Source: DATJSN01 sp035504095
GTDB taxonomy: Bacteria > Planctomycetota > Phycisphaerae > WQYP01
Length of the DNA stretch: 64,000 nucleotides
Reading direction: 5' to 3'
Assembly (NCBI GenBank): GCA_035504095.1
Contig: DATJSN010000039.1
Location: 1 to 64,000, forward strand
In this document: positions 53,601 to 62,691 of the stretch, one piece after another
Numbering within the stretch: position 1 is the stretch's first letter
How the letters are laid out: the number at the start of each line of letters is the position of its first letter
Notes under the pieces: model-generated
Told to the model about the DNA's origin: nothing
The model's input: the letters and a program-made list of their open reading frames with translations, nothing else
The model's database searches: none
Translations under genes and position numbers: made by a program

Positions 53601-55213
53601 AGCGGCGGATTGGTAACCTGGGCGAAAGCCTGTTTGAAATAGTCATAAACCAACCGCGATTGATCGCTCAGACAGGCCAGGGCCGCATCATTGCCCATCG
53701 AACCGACGGCCTCCAATCCGTTTGTTGCCATCGGCATGATCAGCTTATAAACGTCTTCACTGGTGTAACCCAGACACTGGGCGCGAACTAAAAGCGTATC
53801 GGGGTTAAATCCCGGCACATTTTTCGCCGCGGGAAGTTCTTCCAAAGTGATCCGTTGTTGTTGCACCCATTTTCCATAGGGGTGTTCCGACGCCAATGCA
53901 GTCTTAAGTTCCGTATCGTCAATGATTCTGCCTTGTTCGAAATCCACCAGGAACATGCGTCCGGGTTGCAAGCGGCCCTTTTTAGCCACGTTTTCCGGCG
54001 CAATATCCAATACGCCCACTTCGCTGGCCATGACCACCAGATCGTCTTTGGTCACGTAATACCGGCTTGGCCTCAGGCCATTGCGGTCCAAAACCGCTCC
54101 GATGTAATGCCCGTCAGTGAACGCGACGGAAGCCGGGCCGTCCCATGGCTCCATCAGGCATGAATGGTATTCATAAAATGCCCGTCGGCGCGGATCCATC
54201 GATTCATGATTCTGCCAAGCTTCGGGAATCATCATCATCACCGCATGGGGGAGTTTGCGTCCGGTGTGCAGCAGCATCTCCAGGCAATTATCGAACTGGC
54301 CGGAGTCCGACGTCTCCGGATCGATCACTGGTTTGATCAAATCGATTTGTTTGCCGAAAAGCGGACTGGAAAACATCGCCTCACGGGCGTGCATCCAGTT
54401 GCAATTGCCGCGCCGTGTGTTGATTTCCCCATTGTGCGCCATGAAGCGCATCGGTTGCGCCCGATCCCACGAGGGGAACGTATTGGTGCTGAAGCGTGAA
54501 TGCACCAGCGCCAGATGACTGACATATTCCGGATCGCTCAGATCCGCCTTGAAATACTGCATCACCTGACGGGAAGTCAGTTGACCTTTATAGATGATCA
54601 CTTTGGTCGAAAGGCTGCAAACATAAAACGCCTTCGCCTGGCTTAACTCCAGAGCGTGTATACGCCGTGTAGCCTGATTGCGTACCATATACAGCGCCCG
54701 TTCCAGTGCCTCGCCCTCGATGCCGGCGGAGCCCTGTACAAACATCATTCGCATGATAGGTTCGGTGCGCCTGGCCGATGGTCCGATCATGCTGTTATCC
54801 ACCGGCACATCGCGCCAACCCAGGAATTTGAGGTTGCCGCCGCCGACAACTTCTTCGACGATTTTTTCACAACGAGTCCGCTGATCGGGATCGGTGGGAA
54901 GATATACAATCCCCGCGCCATAGCGCCACGCGGGAGGCAGGTTGATGCCCGCGTCGCGTTTGGCGGCTTTGGTCAGAAATGCATGCGGCAGCGCGGTGAG
55001 AATACCCGCGCCGTCGCCCGTGTTTTCTTCACAGCCGCAGGCGCCGCGATGCTCCATGTGTTCGAGCATCGTAATGGCATTCGTCACGATATCGTGGCTT
55101 TTTTTCCCCTTGATGTGGGCAATAAATCCTACGCCGCAACTGTCATGTTCATAATCGGGGTCATAAAGTCCGCGCCGGACTGGTTTGTCAGCCGGGTTGC
55201 TCGTGTATTGCAA
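50636..55213 (-). CDS. gltB: Glutamate synthase [NADPH] large subunit
   Basis: GltB makes two glutamates from glutamine and 2-oxoglutarate. The 1525 residues comprise a class II glutamine amidotransferase domain (nucleophile Cys26 in EHDSCGVGFIAHIKG after a 25-residue propeptide), a central domain, the FMN/3Fe-4S synthase domain (GEGGEDSRRF, KPGEGGQLPGHKV, CHLNTCPVGIATQ) and the beta-helical C-terminal domain (GxxG repeats). The start codon is TTG (55213-55211), preceded 8 bases upstream by GGGAGG; no better ATG is present before Cys26. That ribosome-binding site can pair with an upstream ACCTC (55221-55236), perhaps damping translation. Confidence 0.97.
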   Translation of the reverse strand: MQYTSNPADKPVRRGLYDPDYEHDSCGVGFIAHIKGKKSHDIVTNAITMLEHMEHRGACGCEENTGDGAGILTALPHAFLTKAAKRDAGINLPPAWRYGAGIVYLPTDPDQRTRCEKIVEEVVGGGNLKFLGWRDVPVDNSMIGPSARRTEPIMRMMFVQGSAGIEGEALERALYMVRNQATRRIHALELSQAKAFYVCSLSTKVIIYKGQLTSRQVMQYFKADLSDPEYVSHLALVHSRFSTNTFPSWDRAQPMRFMAHNGEINTRRGNCNWMHAREAMFSSPLFGKQIDLIKPVIDPETSDSGQFDNCLEMLLHTGRKLPHAVMMMIPEAWQNHESMDPRRRAFYEYHSCLMEPWDGPASVAFTDGHYIGAVLDRNGLRPSRYYVTKDDLVVMASEVGVLDIAPENVAKKGRLQPGRMFLVDFEQGRIIDDTELKTALASEHPYGKWVQQQRITLEELPAAKNVPGFNPDTLLVRAQCLGYTSEDVYKLIMPMATNGLEAVGSMGNDAALACLSDQSRLVYDYFKQAFAQVTNPPLDSDKESIVMSLECYIGPERNLLAATEEHAHRLLLAQPVLTNEQLAKLKLLNYRGYKSRVIDIVFERKDGENGLTAALGRICDQTSKAIEDGCSLVVLTDRSIDENHVAIPSLLACGAVHHHLVRTEMRTRLGLVLETAEAREVHHFCMLIGYGADAINPYLAFEVLWNLRREGTTEATLDDEKLIKNYIKAVGKGLLKVMSKMGISTLQSYKGAQIFEAVGLHNNVIERCFAGTASKIDGVDFPVLAREALRRHAIGYPTEASAVHLQVLPEGGQYFWRKNGEQHLLNPDTIALVQDAARSNSRDAYKKYAQLINNQNGRLCTLRGLFKFKFAEKPIPIEEVESAKEIVKRFATGAMSLGSISPEAHETLAIAMNRIGGKSNTGEGGEDSRRFKPDPNGDLRRSAIKQVASARFGVTINYLTNADELQIKMAQGAKPGEGGQLPGHKVDRYIGQLRHSTPGVQLISPPPHHDIYSIEDLAQLIHDLKNANPAARISVKLVAEMGVGTVVAGVAKAHADHVLIAGHDGGTGASPLTSIKHAGTPWELGLAETHQTLVLNDLRSRIVVQADGQMKTGRDVVIGALLGAEEFGFSTVPLVTLGCIMMRVCHLNTCPVGIATQDKVLRAKFAGKPEYVINFFFLLAEEVRELMAQLGFRKFTDMIGRVDKLEVGEAIRHWKAQGLDLTPILSPAAKPHPDVEVYATRKQDHGLERALDNRLIKDAALAIETAKPVRLEYPIRNTNRTVGAMLSHQIAKHYGEEGLPDDTIHLKFRGSAGQSFGAWLARGVTLELEGDANDYVGKGLSGGVIAVYPDRRSTFNPQENIIIGNVALYGATSGKAFFRGTAGERFCVRNSGARAVVEAVGDHGCEYMTGGRAVILGPTGRNFAAGMSGGIAYVYDPDEQFLARCNLAMVELEKVTNENDIAELKEMIEEHRESTKSTVADAILKNWKTSLAHFHKIMPTDYRRALQQLAAEAASGKAVVEAGHG

Positions 55214-55306
55214 TTTTTTGACCTCCCTTGTGAGGTGCGCCCTCGGCTTTAACTCTACAAATTCTCCGCCGAACCCACGATTCTTTAATGGAATCGCGAG
55301 TCCTTC

Positions 55307-55335
55307 ATTTTACTTGTATAGTGCGTGAGTAGCAA
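55307..55335 (-). promoter_or_regulatory. Candidate promoter for gltBD
   Basis: On the minus strand TTGCTA (55335-55330), a 17-base spacer and TAAAAT (55312-55307) are 4/6 and 5/6 matches to consensus, about 95 bases before the TTG start. A CGATTC/GAATCG inverted repeat (about 55278-55296) lies just downstream of the predicted start site and could be an operator or leader hairpin. Confidence 0.5.
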
Positions 55336-55387
55336 TGAGGAAGGCGAAATCCATCCGATTTGTATAAAAATTATTCATGCAAGCATT

Positions 55388-56470
55388 TCAAATTCCGGCG
55401 ATAACCGCATCCGCCACCTCGCTGCACTTTGCCGTGCCGCCAAGGTCGCCGGTAAGCGTTTTCCCGGCATTAAGAACAGCAAAGGCCGCCTTTTCAATCG
55501 CCGCGGCCTCTTTTTGCAGCCCAAACGTATAATTGAGCATCATTGATCCGGTCAGAATCGTTCCAACCGGATTAGCCCTGTCCTGCCCGGCAATGTCCGG
55601 AGCGCTGCCGTGTATGGGTTCATAAAATGGTACGGCTGTTTTGCCGTCTTTATCCGGTTCGCCAAGACATGCCGAAGGCACTAAGCCAATCGATCCGGCC
55701 AGCATTGATGCCTCGTCGCTGAGAATGTCGCCGAAAGTATTTTCCGTCACGATCACGTCAAACTCCGGCGGCCGTCGCAAAAGCTGCATCGATGCATTAT
55801 CCACGTACATGTGCTCAAGTTGTATATCACGATACTCGTTGCCCATCTCGACGGCGATTTCCCTCCAAAGCTGGCTGGTCGCCAGGATGTTGGCCTTATC
55901 GACGCTGGTTAAACGTTTATGGCGTTTGCGGGCGGTTTCGAACCCCATCTTGAGAATTCTTCGGATTTCATGTTCCGAATAGGCCATCGTGTCCACTGCT
56001 TTTCTATTCGGCGCGCTGCCGCTAATTCCTTGCGGCTGGCCATAATAAAGTCCGCCCGTCAATTCACGGATAATCATGATATCGATGCCGTTCTTAATCA
56101 GTTCACTTTTAAGCGGACAACGATGAGCCAAACCCGGAGGCAACACGACATGACGGAGATTGGCGAACAAGCCCTTGCGCAATTCAAGCAATGCTACGCG
56201 TTCGGGGCGCTGGGCCTGCGTCAAGGTTTTGTCGCGGTCCGGCAGTCCCACTGCACCAAAAAAAATAGCCTGATTTCGCCGGCAAATTTCCCGCGTCTTT
56301 TCCGGCAGGGCAGTTCCGTGTTTATCAATTGCTGTCCAGCCAACGTCGGCATATTCTGCATGAATTTTGTGTCCGAATTTTTTTGCCGTCGCTTCCAATA
56401 CGCGCATTGCTGCGGCTATGACCTCTACGCCGATGCCATCACCCGGCAATATTGCAATTTTCAAATCCAT
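55388..56470 (-). CDS. leuB: 3-isopropylmalate dehydrogenase
   Basis: LeuB oxidatively decarboxylates 3-isopropylmalate to 2-oxoisocaproate with NAD in leucine synthesis. The 360-residue protein starts LKIAILPGDGIGVEV and contains the substrate-binding arginines in LELRKGLFANLRHV, IIRELTGGLYYGQP, the NAD/metal region FDVIVTENTFGDILSDEASMLAGSIGL and the GSAPDIAGQDRANPVGTI signature. Length and motifs exclude isocitrate dehydrogenase. No other leu gene is adjacent. It lies upstream of gltB on the same strand with about 175 bases between, and is divergent from the GH27 gene. Confidence 0.96.
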   Translation of the reverse strand: MDLKIAILPGDGIGVEVIAAAMRVLEATAKKFGHKIHAEYADVGWTAIDKHGTALPEKTREICRRNQAIFFGAVGLPDRDKTLTQAQRPERVALLELRKGLFANLRHVVLPPGLAHRCPLKSELIKNGIDIMIIRELTGGLYYGQPQGISGSAPNRKAVDTMAYSEHEIRRILKMGFETARKRHKRLTSVDKANILATSQLWREIAVEMGNEYRDIQLEHMYVDNASMQLLRRPPEFDVIVTENTFGDILSDEASMLAGSIGLVPSACLGEPDKDGKTAVPFYEPIHGSAPDIAGQDRANPVGTILTGSMMLNYTFGLQKEAAAIEKAAFAVLNAGKTLTGDLGGTAKCSEVADAVIAGI

Positions 56471-56577
56471 ACCTACTCCTGATATTGCTCAGGCTCTGGA
56501 CCTGAGTATGGTGCCAAATTAATGGCAAATAGTTCCCTAAGCAATACGCCCATCACCACCGGCGTTAGAATGCCAAT

Positions 56578-57999
56578 ATGAATCGCCGTGAATTTCTCAA
56601 AGCATCCCTAGCCTCTGGCGCCGCCCTGGCCGTGGGTCCCAACACGCTCAATCGTATTATTCCCCCCAGCCCTGCTCCGGTTACACGGCCCGCTGATTTT
56701 TCTCCTGCATTCTGGAAACTCGCTACGCTTCCAGTTATGGGTTGGAACAGTTGGGATGAATTCGGCATAAATGTCACGGAAGAAATTTTTCTGGCTACCG
56801 GCCAATATATGCAGAAAAAATTGCTTCCGTTCGGTTACCGCTATGCCTGCATTGATGGCGGTTGGTATTTCCAATTAGAACAACCGCAAAAAAACCCGCC
56901 GCAAAATAAAAATCAGAAGACCAAATGGAAGAGGCCGCCGGCATCCATGGATGCTTATGGTCGCTATATCCCATCACCTGATAAATATCCTTCCGCAATT
57001 AACGGCGCTGGCTTCAAACCCATCGCCGACAAAATTCATGCCATGGGGCTTAAGTTCGGCATTCATACTATGCGCGGTATACCACGCGAAGCCTACGACA
57101 AAAATACGCCTATTGAAGGCACTAAATTTTTTGCCCGCGACGCTGCTGACCTGTTAAATCTATGCACCTGGAGCGAGGATAACTATGGTGTAAAGACCAA
57201 TACTGCCGGCCAGGCTTATTATGATTCCGTCATCCGCATGTACGCTTCATGGGGTCTGGACTTTTTGAAAAACGACGACATGTCGCGCCCGTATCGTCAG
57301 GATGAAATCGCCATGATGCGCAGCGCATTGGATCGTCTGGCTCCCAATATTGTTTATAGTCTTTCGCCCGGTGAAACACCGATTACTTCCGGTTCTGACG
57401 TAATCTATCAGGCCAACATGTGGCGGATTACAAATGATTTTTGGGACAACTGGGAAAACCTCAATCATACCTTCGACGTTCTGGCATACTGGAAAGGATT
57501 CGGCGGATTGGGCCACTGGCCCGATTGCGACATGCTTTGCCTCGGCCAGGTTCGCAAGGGAATGGATGGCGCGCGTCACGTCTATTTCACTAAAGCCGAA
57601 CAGCGCACCCATATGACGTTATGGTCCATCGCTCCTTCACCGCTGATTTTAGGTTGCGATCTGTTGGAAATGGACGATTGGACTTTTTCTCTGATTGCCA
57701 ATCCAGAGGTGATCGCCATAAACCAGGACCCGGCGGGACGGCAGGGGAGCCGCGTTGTGCAAGATGGTTTTGTGGAACTCTGGGCCAAAGATCTTTACGA
57801 CGGTTCCAAGGCCGTCACAGTATTCAACCGCGGCCAGAGGGACGCGGACTTTACCATCCAGTTCAGCGATCTGAATTTGATGGGCCCTCAGAAGACCAGG
57901 AACATCTGGGAATATAAAGACGTCGGCATTTTTGCCGATTCTATGAGTGTTTCTGTACGACTTCACGGTGTGGAGTTTTTCAAAATTACGCCGATATAA
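56578..57999 (+). CDS. Tat-exported glycoside hydrolase family 27 protein (alpha-galactosidase-like)
   Basis: The 473-residue protein carries a twin-arginine signal (MNRREFLKASLASGAALAV), so it is exported folded. The GH27 (beta/alpha)8 barrel starts with PVMGWNSWDEFG. The nucleophile is Asp233 in LDFLKNDD and the acid/base Asp287 in WRITNDFWDNW, both intact. HWPDCDMLCLG and SPLILGCDLLEM follow, then a C-terminal beta domain. A basic, Pro/Gln-rich insert (about 101-123) interrupts the first loops. Likely acts on alpha-galactosides or alpha-N-acetylgalactosaminides in periplasm or outside. It is divergent from leuB and has no adjacent sugar genes. Confidence 0.9.
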   Translation: MNRREFLKASLASGAALAVGPNTLNRIIPPSPAPVTRPADFSPAFWKLATLPVMGWNSWDEFGINVTEEIFLATGQYMQKKLLPFGYRYACIDGGWYFQLEQPQKNPPQNKNQKTKWKRPPASMDAYGRYIPSPDKYPSAINGAGFKPIADKIHAMGLKFGIHTMRGIPREAYDKNTPIEGTKFFARDAADLLNLCTWSEDNYGVKTNTAGQAYYDSVIRMYASWGLDFLKNDDMSRPYRQDEIAMMRSALDRLAPNIVYSLSPGETPITSGSDVIYQANMWRITNDFWDNWENLNHTFDVLAYWKGFGGLGHWPDCDMLCLGQVRKGMDGARHVYFTKAEQRTHMTLWSIAPSPLILGCDLLEMDDWTFSLIANPEVIAINQDPAGRQGSRVVQDGFVELWAKDLYDGSKAVTVFNRGQRDADFTIQFSDLNLMGPQKTRNIWEYKDVGIFADSMSVSVRLHGVEFFKITPI

Positions 58000-58010
58000 G
58001 GAGTTTATTT

Positions 58011-60380
58011 CTACTTTTGAGAACCCGCTTTCAGCAGTTCCGTTATTGTTTGAGCATTTTTCGTCTGGTAAGCAATATCCAGTGCGGTTTCGCCCTTGTC
58101 GTCTCTGGCATTTATATCCGCACCAGCGTTAAGCAATGCCTTGATGACAAGCGGGTTCTTATTATAAAGAATCGCATTCACCAGAGGTGTCCGTCCAATG
58201 CCGTCCTTGGCGTTCACATCCGCACCGGCCCTAATCAGCACCATAAAGACTTCAGGATTCGTATTGTTAGCTGCCGCAAGTAGCAATGGTGTCTGGCCGA
58301 AATTGTTTTGGGCATTTACATCCGCACCAGCTTTGACCAGCGTCGCGATTACGTCGGGATTTATATTGCGCAAAATCGCATACATCAAAGATGTGAAGCC
58401 GTTTGCATCACCGATATTCACATTCGCTCCAGACTTTGCCAGTGCCGCGATCACGTCGGGATTCGTGTTGATGTTCACTGCATAGAACAGTGCGGTTAAA
58501 CCTGAATAATCTTCGGTATTCACTTTCGCTCCAGCTTGAATCAAGGTTGTGACCACCTTGGAATTTGCGTTAGCGGCTGCCCACATCAGTGGCGTCATAC
58601 CATATTTGTCTCTGGCGTTCACATTAGCGCCTGCCTTGATTAGCTCTGTAATGACGGAAACATCATTATTTTCGGCCGCCCACATGAGTGGTGTGACATC
58701 ATTGGCGTCCTTAGCGTTGACGTTTGCGTCGTCCTTAATTGCGCTGATGACTTGCTCCAAGGTACCCGTTTCACAGCCATAAAATAATTCTTTAGTAGGT
58801 GAAAGCTCTTTATTTGAAAGTTGAGTTTGAGTTGCAAAGTGCAGCGCTTGAACACACACAGGCGGTTTAAATAAATAACCAACATAGGCCATAATGTTAT
58901 TCATGCGGTCAATCTCATTTAGATCCAGATCCATTTTTTGGGCTGCTGAGAGAGTCTGTTGTTTTAAGTTTTTATTAAAACTGTAGCCAAAATCCAAAAC
59001 CCATAAATCGCCTCCGGCCTTCAAACCGGTGGCGTCGAATTGACCGTCCATGCGATAAGAATGGGTCTGAGTGATCAGATACCATTGAATTTCCGGACCG
59101 TATTTGAATGGATTTTCATTGATGACAATCTGGGTTTTTGGCCCGGCGTTTTGGAAAACTTTTTCCATCAGATCGTGGAGCATATTCGGTCCATTACTTG
59201 TGTATGGGTGGTTAAAACCCATGGGAACGCCCATCAGGGCAAATCCAGCCATATAAGCGTACAATACCGAGAGCACTGAGATGATTGTCCGTCCCCTCCT
59301 TAGTGAACGGGATTTTTTGATCAACATGACAATCAGTGTAAGCACCCCGAATGCCCACAGCAGCGCAATGGACGGAACTAAGTGTTGTTCCACACGGCCA
59401 TAGTAACCATAGGGATAAGCGTGAAAAAAAGCGGCTGCAAAAGTCAATAAGAACGGTCCGACAAGAAGAAACAGCACGGCAAAACGGCGTTTAACCGCCA
59501 AACGCCAAACGCCCAGAAGGCACAACGGCGTAATGATAAACGCTGCGACTCGATTTCCAAAAAGATAGCTCATCATGTTGGAAAAGTGGGCTTGGATCAG
59601 CCACCATAAAATTCCAGCATTGTGCGGTGGAAAACCTTCTTGCCAATATTGCTGCATTCCAGGGCCATTGACCTTCATTTGGGCGCGGATAATAGTGAAA
59701 AAAATGATTCCGAATGCAACAGTGCTTAATATTCCGAAAATGCAATATAGGATTCGCTGGTGCCATCCAGTTTTGCAGATCATTTGTGGCAAAAGGCACA
59801 GACCTACGCTTGCCAGAATGAAAATGCTTGGGAAGGAGATGAGTATGGTTGGTATGCCGATAAGAACAAGACCAAATAGCGGACGCCAATCGTGTGGTTT
59901 GCGGATAGCCCAGAGACCAAGACCCACCAGGCAAACAGATGTTAGAAGATCCAGGGAATAAGGCTTAAAATTTATAGAATACCACACAGTTTGCATGGAA
60001 CAGGCAACAAAGGCTGTCGCCAGCAGAGAGACGCGTTTGTTTGCAAAATTTCGAGCCACGGGCCAGATTAACAATACAGCGCAGATTCCGGCGATCAAAG
60101 GAATGAATCGCAAGACCAGTGGGCTGGGGCCGAGCGCGCTGATCATCAACTTGGAAAGCCAGAGGAAGCCAATGGGGCAGACTTGGTTAAACAGCAGTGG
60201 GCCAGTGAGATGAAGGTAAGATTGTTGCAGAATATTCAATCCCAACATGGTTTCATCGCCCCAGACAGGAAAGCAGATTAGATAATCTGTGATGCGCCAA
60301 ACGATGCCAGCGAAGATAATGGCGAAAAGCCAGAACCTCCATCGCAGTAGGATTAAAGGGGGTCTTCTGGATTGGTCCAC
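58011..60380 (-). CDS. GT-C-like polytopic membrane protein fused to ankyrin repeats
   Basis: The 789-residue protein has about ten membrane segments in residues 10-390. The first loop holds FPVWGDETML, with an Asp-Glu pair placed as in GT39/ArnT-type glycosyltransferases that use lipid-linked sugars. A soluble stretch of about 140 residues follows (about 395-530). Then about eight ankyrin repeats run to the end (529-789; typical TPLMWAAENNDVSVITELIK and AGADVNAKD units). If the topology is that of GT-C enzymes, the soluble and ankyrin parts face the periplasm. The fusion is unusual. It follows the 603-residue membrane gene by 10 bases on the same strand. A glycosyltransferase activity is inferred from fold-like features only. 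Confidence 0.72.
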   Translation of the reverse strand: MDQSRRPPLILLRWRFWLFAIIFAGIVWRITDYLICFPVWGDETMLGLNILQQSYLHLTGPLLFNQVCPIGFLWLSKLMISALGPSPLVLRFIPLIAGICAVLLIWPVARNFANKRVSLLATAFVACSMQTVWYSINFKPYSLDLLTSVCLVGLGLWAIRKPHDWRPLFGLVLIGIPTILISFPSIFILASVGLCLLPQMICKTGWHQRILYCIFGILSTVAFGIIFFTIIRAQMKVNGPGMQQYWQEGFPPHNAGILWWLIQAHFSNMMSYLFGNRVAAFIITPLCLLGVWRLAVKRRFAVLFLLVGPFLLTFAAAFFHAYPYGYYGRVEQHLVPSIALLWAFGVLTLIVMLIKKSRSLRRGRTIISVLSVLYAYMAGFALMGVPMGFNHPYTSNGPNMLHDLMEKVFQNAGPKTQIVINENPFKYGPEIQWYLITQTHSYRMDGQFDATGLKAGGDLWVLDFGYSFNKNLKQQTLSAAQKMDLDLNEIDRMNNIMAYVGYLFKPPVCVQALHFATQTQLSNKELSPTKELFYGCETGTLEQVISAIKDDANVNAKDANDVTPLMWAAENNDVSVITELIKAGANVNARDKYGMTPLMWAAANANSKVVTTLIQAGAKVNTEDYSGLTALFYAVNINTNPDVIAALAKSGANVNIGDANGFTSLMYAILRNINPDVIATLVKAGADVNAQNNFGQTPLLLAAANNTNPEVFMVLIRAGADVNAKDGIGRTPLVNAILYNKNPLVIKALLNAGADINARDDKGETALDIAYQTKNAQTITELLKAGSQK

Positions 60381-60390
60381 AATGTTCTCT

Positions 60391-62202
60391 TCAAAAATAA
60401 AAAAGTCGTTTACCCATTTTCATCGGTTTTTGTAAGATCTTTGACGGAATTTGATAAAGCTCAACTCCGCCGACCAGGATCGGTTTGATGTTTAGAGGAG
60501 CAAGAATCGCCTGATATTGTTGCGCTTGATCTTTTTCAACCACAAATGCCCGAATATCATATCCTTGTATAAATTGCCATAGCTCTTGCGGATAATCGGG
60601 TGTAACGCCGCTGTAGCCGAGGAAAATCTGATAAATGGGGAGAGAACTGATCGGCGGCGGTTTCGCCGCAAGATACCCGCCGGCGCTTCGAAAATAAAAG
60701 TTTGTTTCCGCCTGCCACAACATACTGACGCCGTCGGCTTTTCCGACCGCCATGCCATGGACCAACTGAAGTTTGCCGCTATCCGCCCAGAATGGGAGCA
60801 TGACAACATTTTCATTTCCTGACAAGTATTGCTTGTAAATCCCCCGGGAGAAGAAAGGTGGATTAACAGGCTTTGTGGCCCACAAGTCACTGCCGATATT
60901 GGGAAATAAAAACAAGACGGCAAGCAACCCCAATGAAAATTTGAACACCAGAGACTTTCGCGAGTGAGTCAGCCAGAGTGCGGCGCTAACGGCGGTTGCC
61001 ATCGATACATACATATACACCCTGGCCGGGAGGGCCTGACAAAGAAGCGGCAAATGGTCAAAGATCATCCAGGGGAGGATTGAAGGAAGGGTTTGCCCAA
61101 GAATGGTTAAATGGGGTCCAAGACTAAAAATCAGGAGCAGAATGCTTCCAAGAATCAATACCTTTGTATTTACCTCGCGCCAAAATTCCACCGCAAACAG
61201 AATCATCATGGCCAGAAGCGGCAGGCCCAGATAAGCATATTGTTCGTTAAAAAAACCGGAAAATCGGCTGGATATCGGCAATAATCCTGTTCCACCCAGC
61301 CAGTCAATTGGCGTTGGAATCACGGTATTAGCTGCATCAATGGAAAAATATTGTGAAGGATAAAAGGGAGAAGGAATAGCCACCAAACTCGATATCATTT
61401 TTACAAGGTATGGGCTTAAAATGAGCGTCGATACACCCACCGCGGCGCAAGAGAACATGAGCAATGTTAGCAGCGATCTGCGGGTTACCCAATCTTTATC
61501 TAAATAAATTGATAGCAACATGATTAAATAACCAAAAACAATGGTTGTGGCGAATACTTCAACGGAAACGCCGAAAAGCAAAATCAGACAAAGCGTCATG
61601 AATGTCATAAACCAGAAAAGGCCGAGTTTTCGTTTCCAGCGCAGAATAACAAGCCAAACCAGCAGCGGCACGGGCCATGTGACAAAGAGATTCGCATGAC
61701 CCAGTAATGCCGCCATTTCATAAGATGAAAATCCAAATAACCACCCGCCAATTAATGACGGCCAGAATTTTCCTCCTAATTCACGGCACAGATGGTAGGC
61801 GAACCAGGCGCCCAGAGCGGGTGCCGAAAGTGCTGTCAGATTGTAGGCCGCAATGGGTCCCCACCAGGCCGTCACGGGCCAAAAAAGCAGCGCTAACGAG
61901 GGTACGCTCGTGCTTGACATAAGGTCAAATCCATGCGGCGCCCAAACGACGTGGGTTATCAACGGATTGATTCCGTGGGAAATCGCGTAAGGCCACCACT
62001 TATAAAACCATATAAAAATAGACACGTCGCCGGTCATTGGCTCCCAGGCGATCAATTGGGTCTGAATCTGAAAATGGATCCGAATAAGTAACAGGAACGA
62101 GCAGCCAAAATAAACCAACAATGCCAGAATATGGCCCGTTAACCCGCGATTCAGGCTTTGTTTATCGTTTAGCGCCTCAGAATTGCCGTGTTGGGTGATC
62201 AC
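60391..62202 (-). CDS. Large polytopic membrane protein, GT-C/YfhO-like
   Basis: The 603-residue protein has about 11-12 membrane segments (about 25-440) and a C-terminal soluble domain of about 150 residues (VVMLPFWADSGKLQLVHG ... LVGGVELYQIP). Its first loop contains WEPMTGDVSIFIWFYKWWP, with an Asp where GT-C enzymes carry catalytic acids. This plan is that of putative membrane glycosyltransferases of the YfhO/GT39-like kind and of uncharacterised planctomycete membrane proteins. It is the first gene of a two-gene minus-strand operon with the ankyrin-fused protein. Substrate and reaction are unknown. Confidence 0.65.
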   Translation of the reverse strand: MITQHGNSEALNDKQSLNRGLTGHILALLVYFGCSFLLLIRIHFQIQTQLIAWEPMTGDVSIFIWFYKWWPYAISHGINPLITHVVWAPHGFDLMSSTSVPSLALLFWPVTAWWGPIAAYNLTALSAPALGAWFAYHLCRELGGKFWPSLIGGWLFGFSSYEMAALLGHANLFVTWPVPLLVWLVILRWKRKLGLFWFMTFMTLCLILLFGVSVEVFATTIVFGYLIMLLSIYLDKDWVTRRSLLTLLMFSCAAVGVSTLILSPYLVKMISSLVAIPSPFYPSQYFSIDAANTVIPTPIDWLGGTGLLPISSRFSGFFNEQYAYLGLPLLAMMILFAVEFWREVNTKVLILGSILLLIFSLGPHLTILGQTLPSILPWMIFDHLPLLCQALPARVYMYVSMATAVSAALWLTHSRKSLVFKFSLGLLAVLFLFPNIGSDLWATKPVNPPFFSRGIYKQYLSGNENVVMLPFWADSGKLQLVHGMAVGKADGVSMLWQAETNFYFRSAGGYLAAKPPPISSLPIYQIFLGYSGVTPDYPQELWQFIQGYDIRAFVVEKDQAQQYQAILAPLNIKPILVGGVELYQIPSKILQKPMKMGKRLFYF

Positions 62203-62251
62203 AGTGGTTGATGATCCTGATCCTGTGCTCTGTTATGGCCTTTGGCCGCAA

Positions 62252-62322
62252 CTGGGGGACTAGGATTCGAACCTAGACAAACAGATTCAGAGTCTGCTGT
62301 GCTACCGTTACACCATCCCCCA
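62252..62322 (-). tRNA. tRNA-Gln (anticodon CUG)
   Basis: A 71-nt cloverleaf on the minus strand: acceptor TGGGGGA pairs with TCCCCCA, anticodon stem GCAGA/TCTGT with loop CTCTGAA (CUG, decoding CAG), T-arm CTAGG-TTCGAAT-CCTAG. U1-A72 is typical for tRNA-Gln. The CCA end is not encoded. Confidence 0.96.
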
Positions 62323-62691
62323 AGGGAAGTTGAATTATCCTAATAAAAGACACAACACGTAACAAGCCTGGAAAAAATGCGCCTATCAATCCAAAGTCAC
62401 AACATTATCAGAACCCAGAAATTCAATCGAATTTATTTTTGATCGCGCAAAAATCAGATTAGCGGACGCACATTTAATCAATTATGGGGCGGCAATTTTA
62501 ACTCAACAGACAAGTTGAAATCATCTCTTTTATTGTGACTCAATGTTATCGATGTCTCATAAAGCCCTGTGAGTATTATCCGTTCATCTCCTCGCCGATA
62601 AACCTAGTGTTGGCCAGCAACTGATTCGATATCCGCTGTTATGGGCAGCGATTATCGTGACTTGGATAAATTTAGATAGATAAGGAGTCAC
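62323..62691. other. Intergenic region before the Tad pilus genes
   Basis: No gene or clear hairpin is seen in 369 AT-rich bases. AAGGAGT precedes the pilin ATG, giving a strong ribosome-binding site. No promoter could be picked with confidence. Confidence 0.4.
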
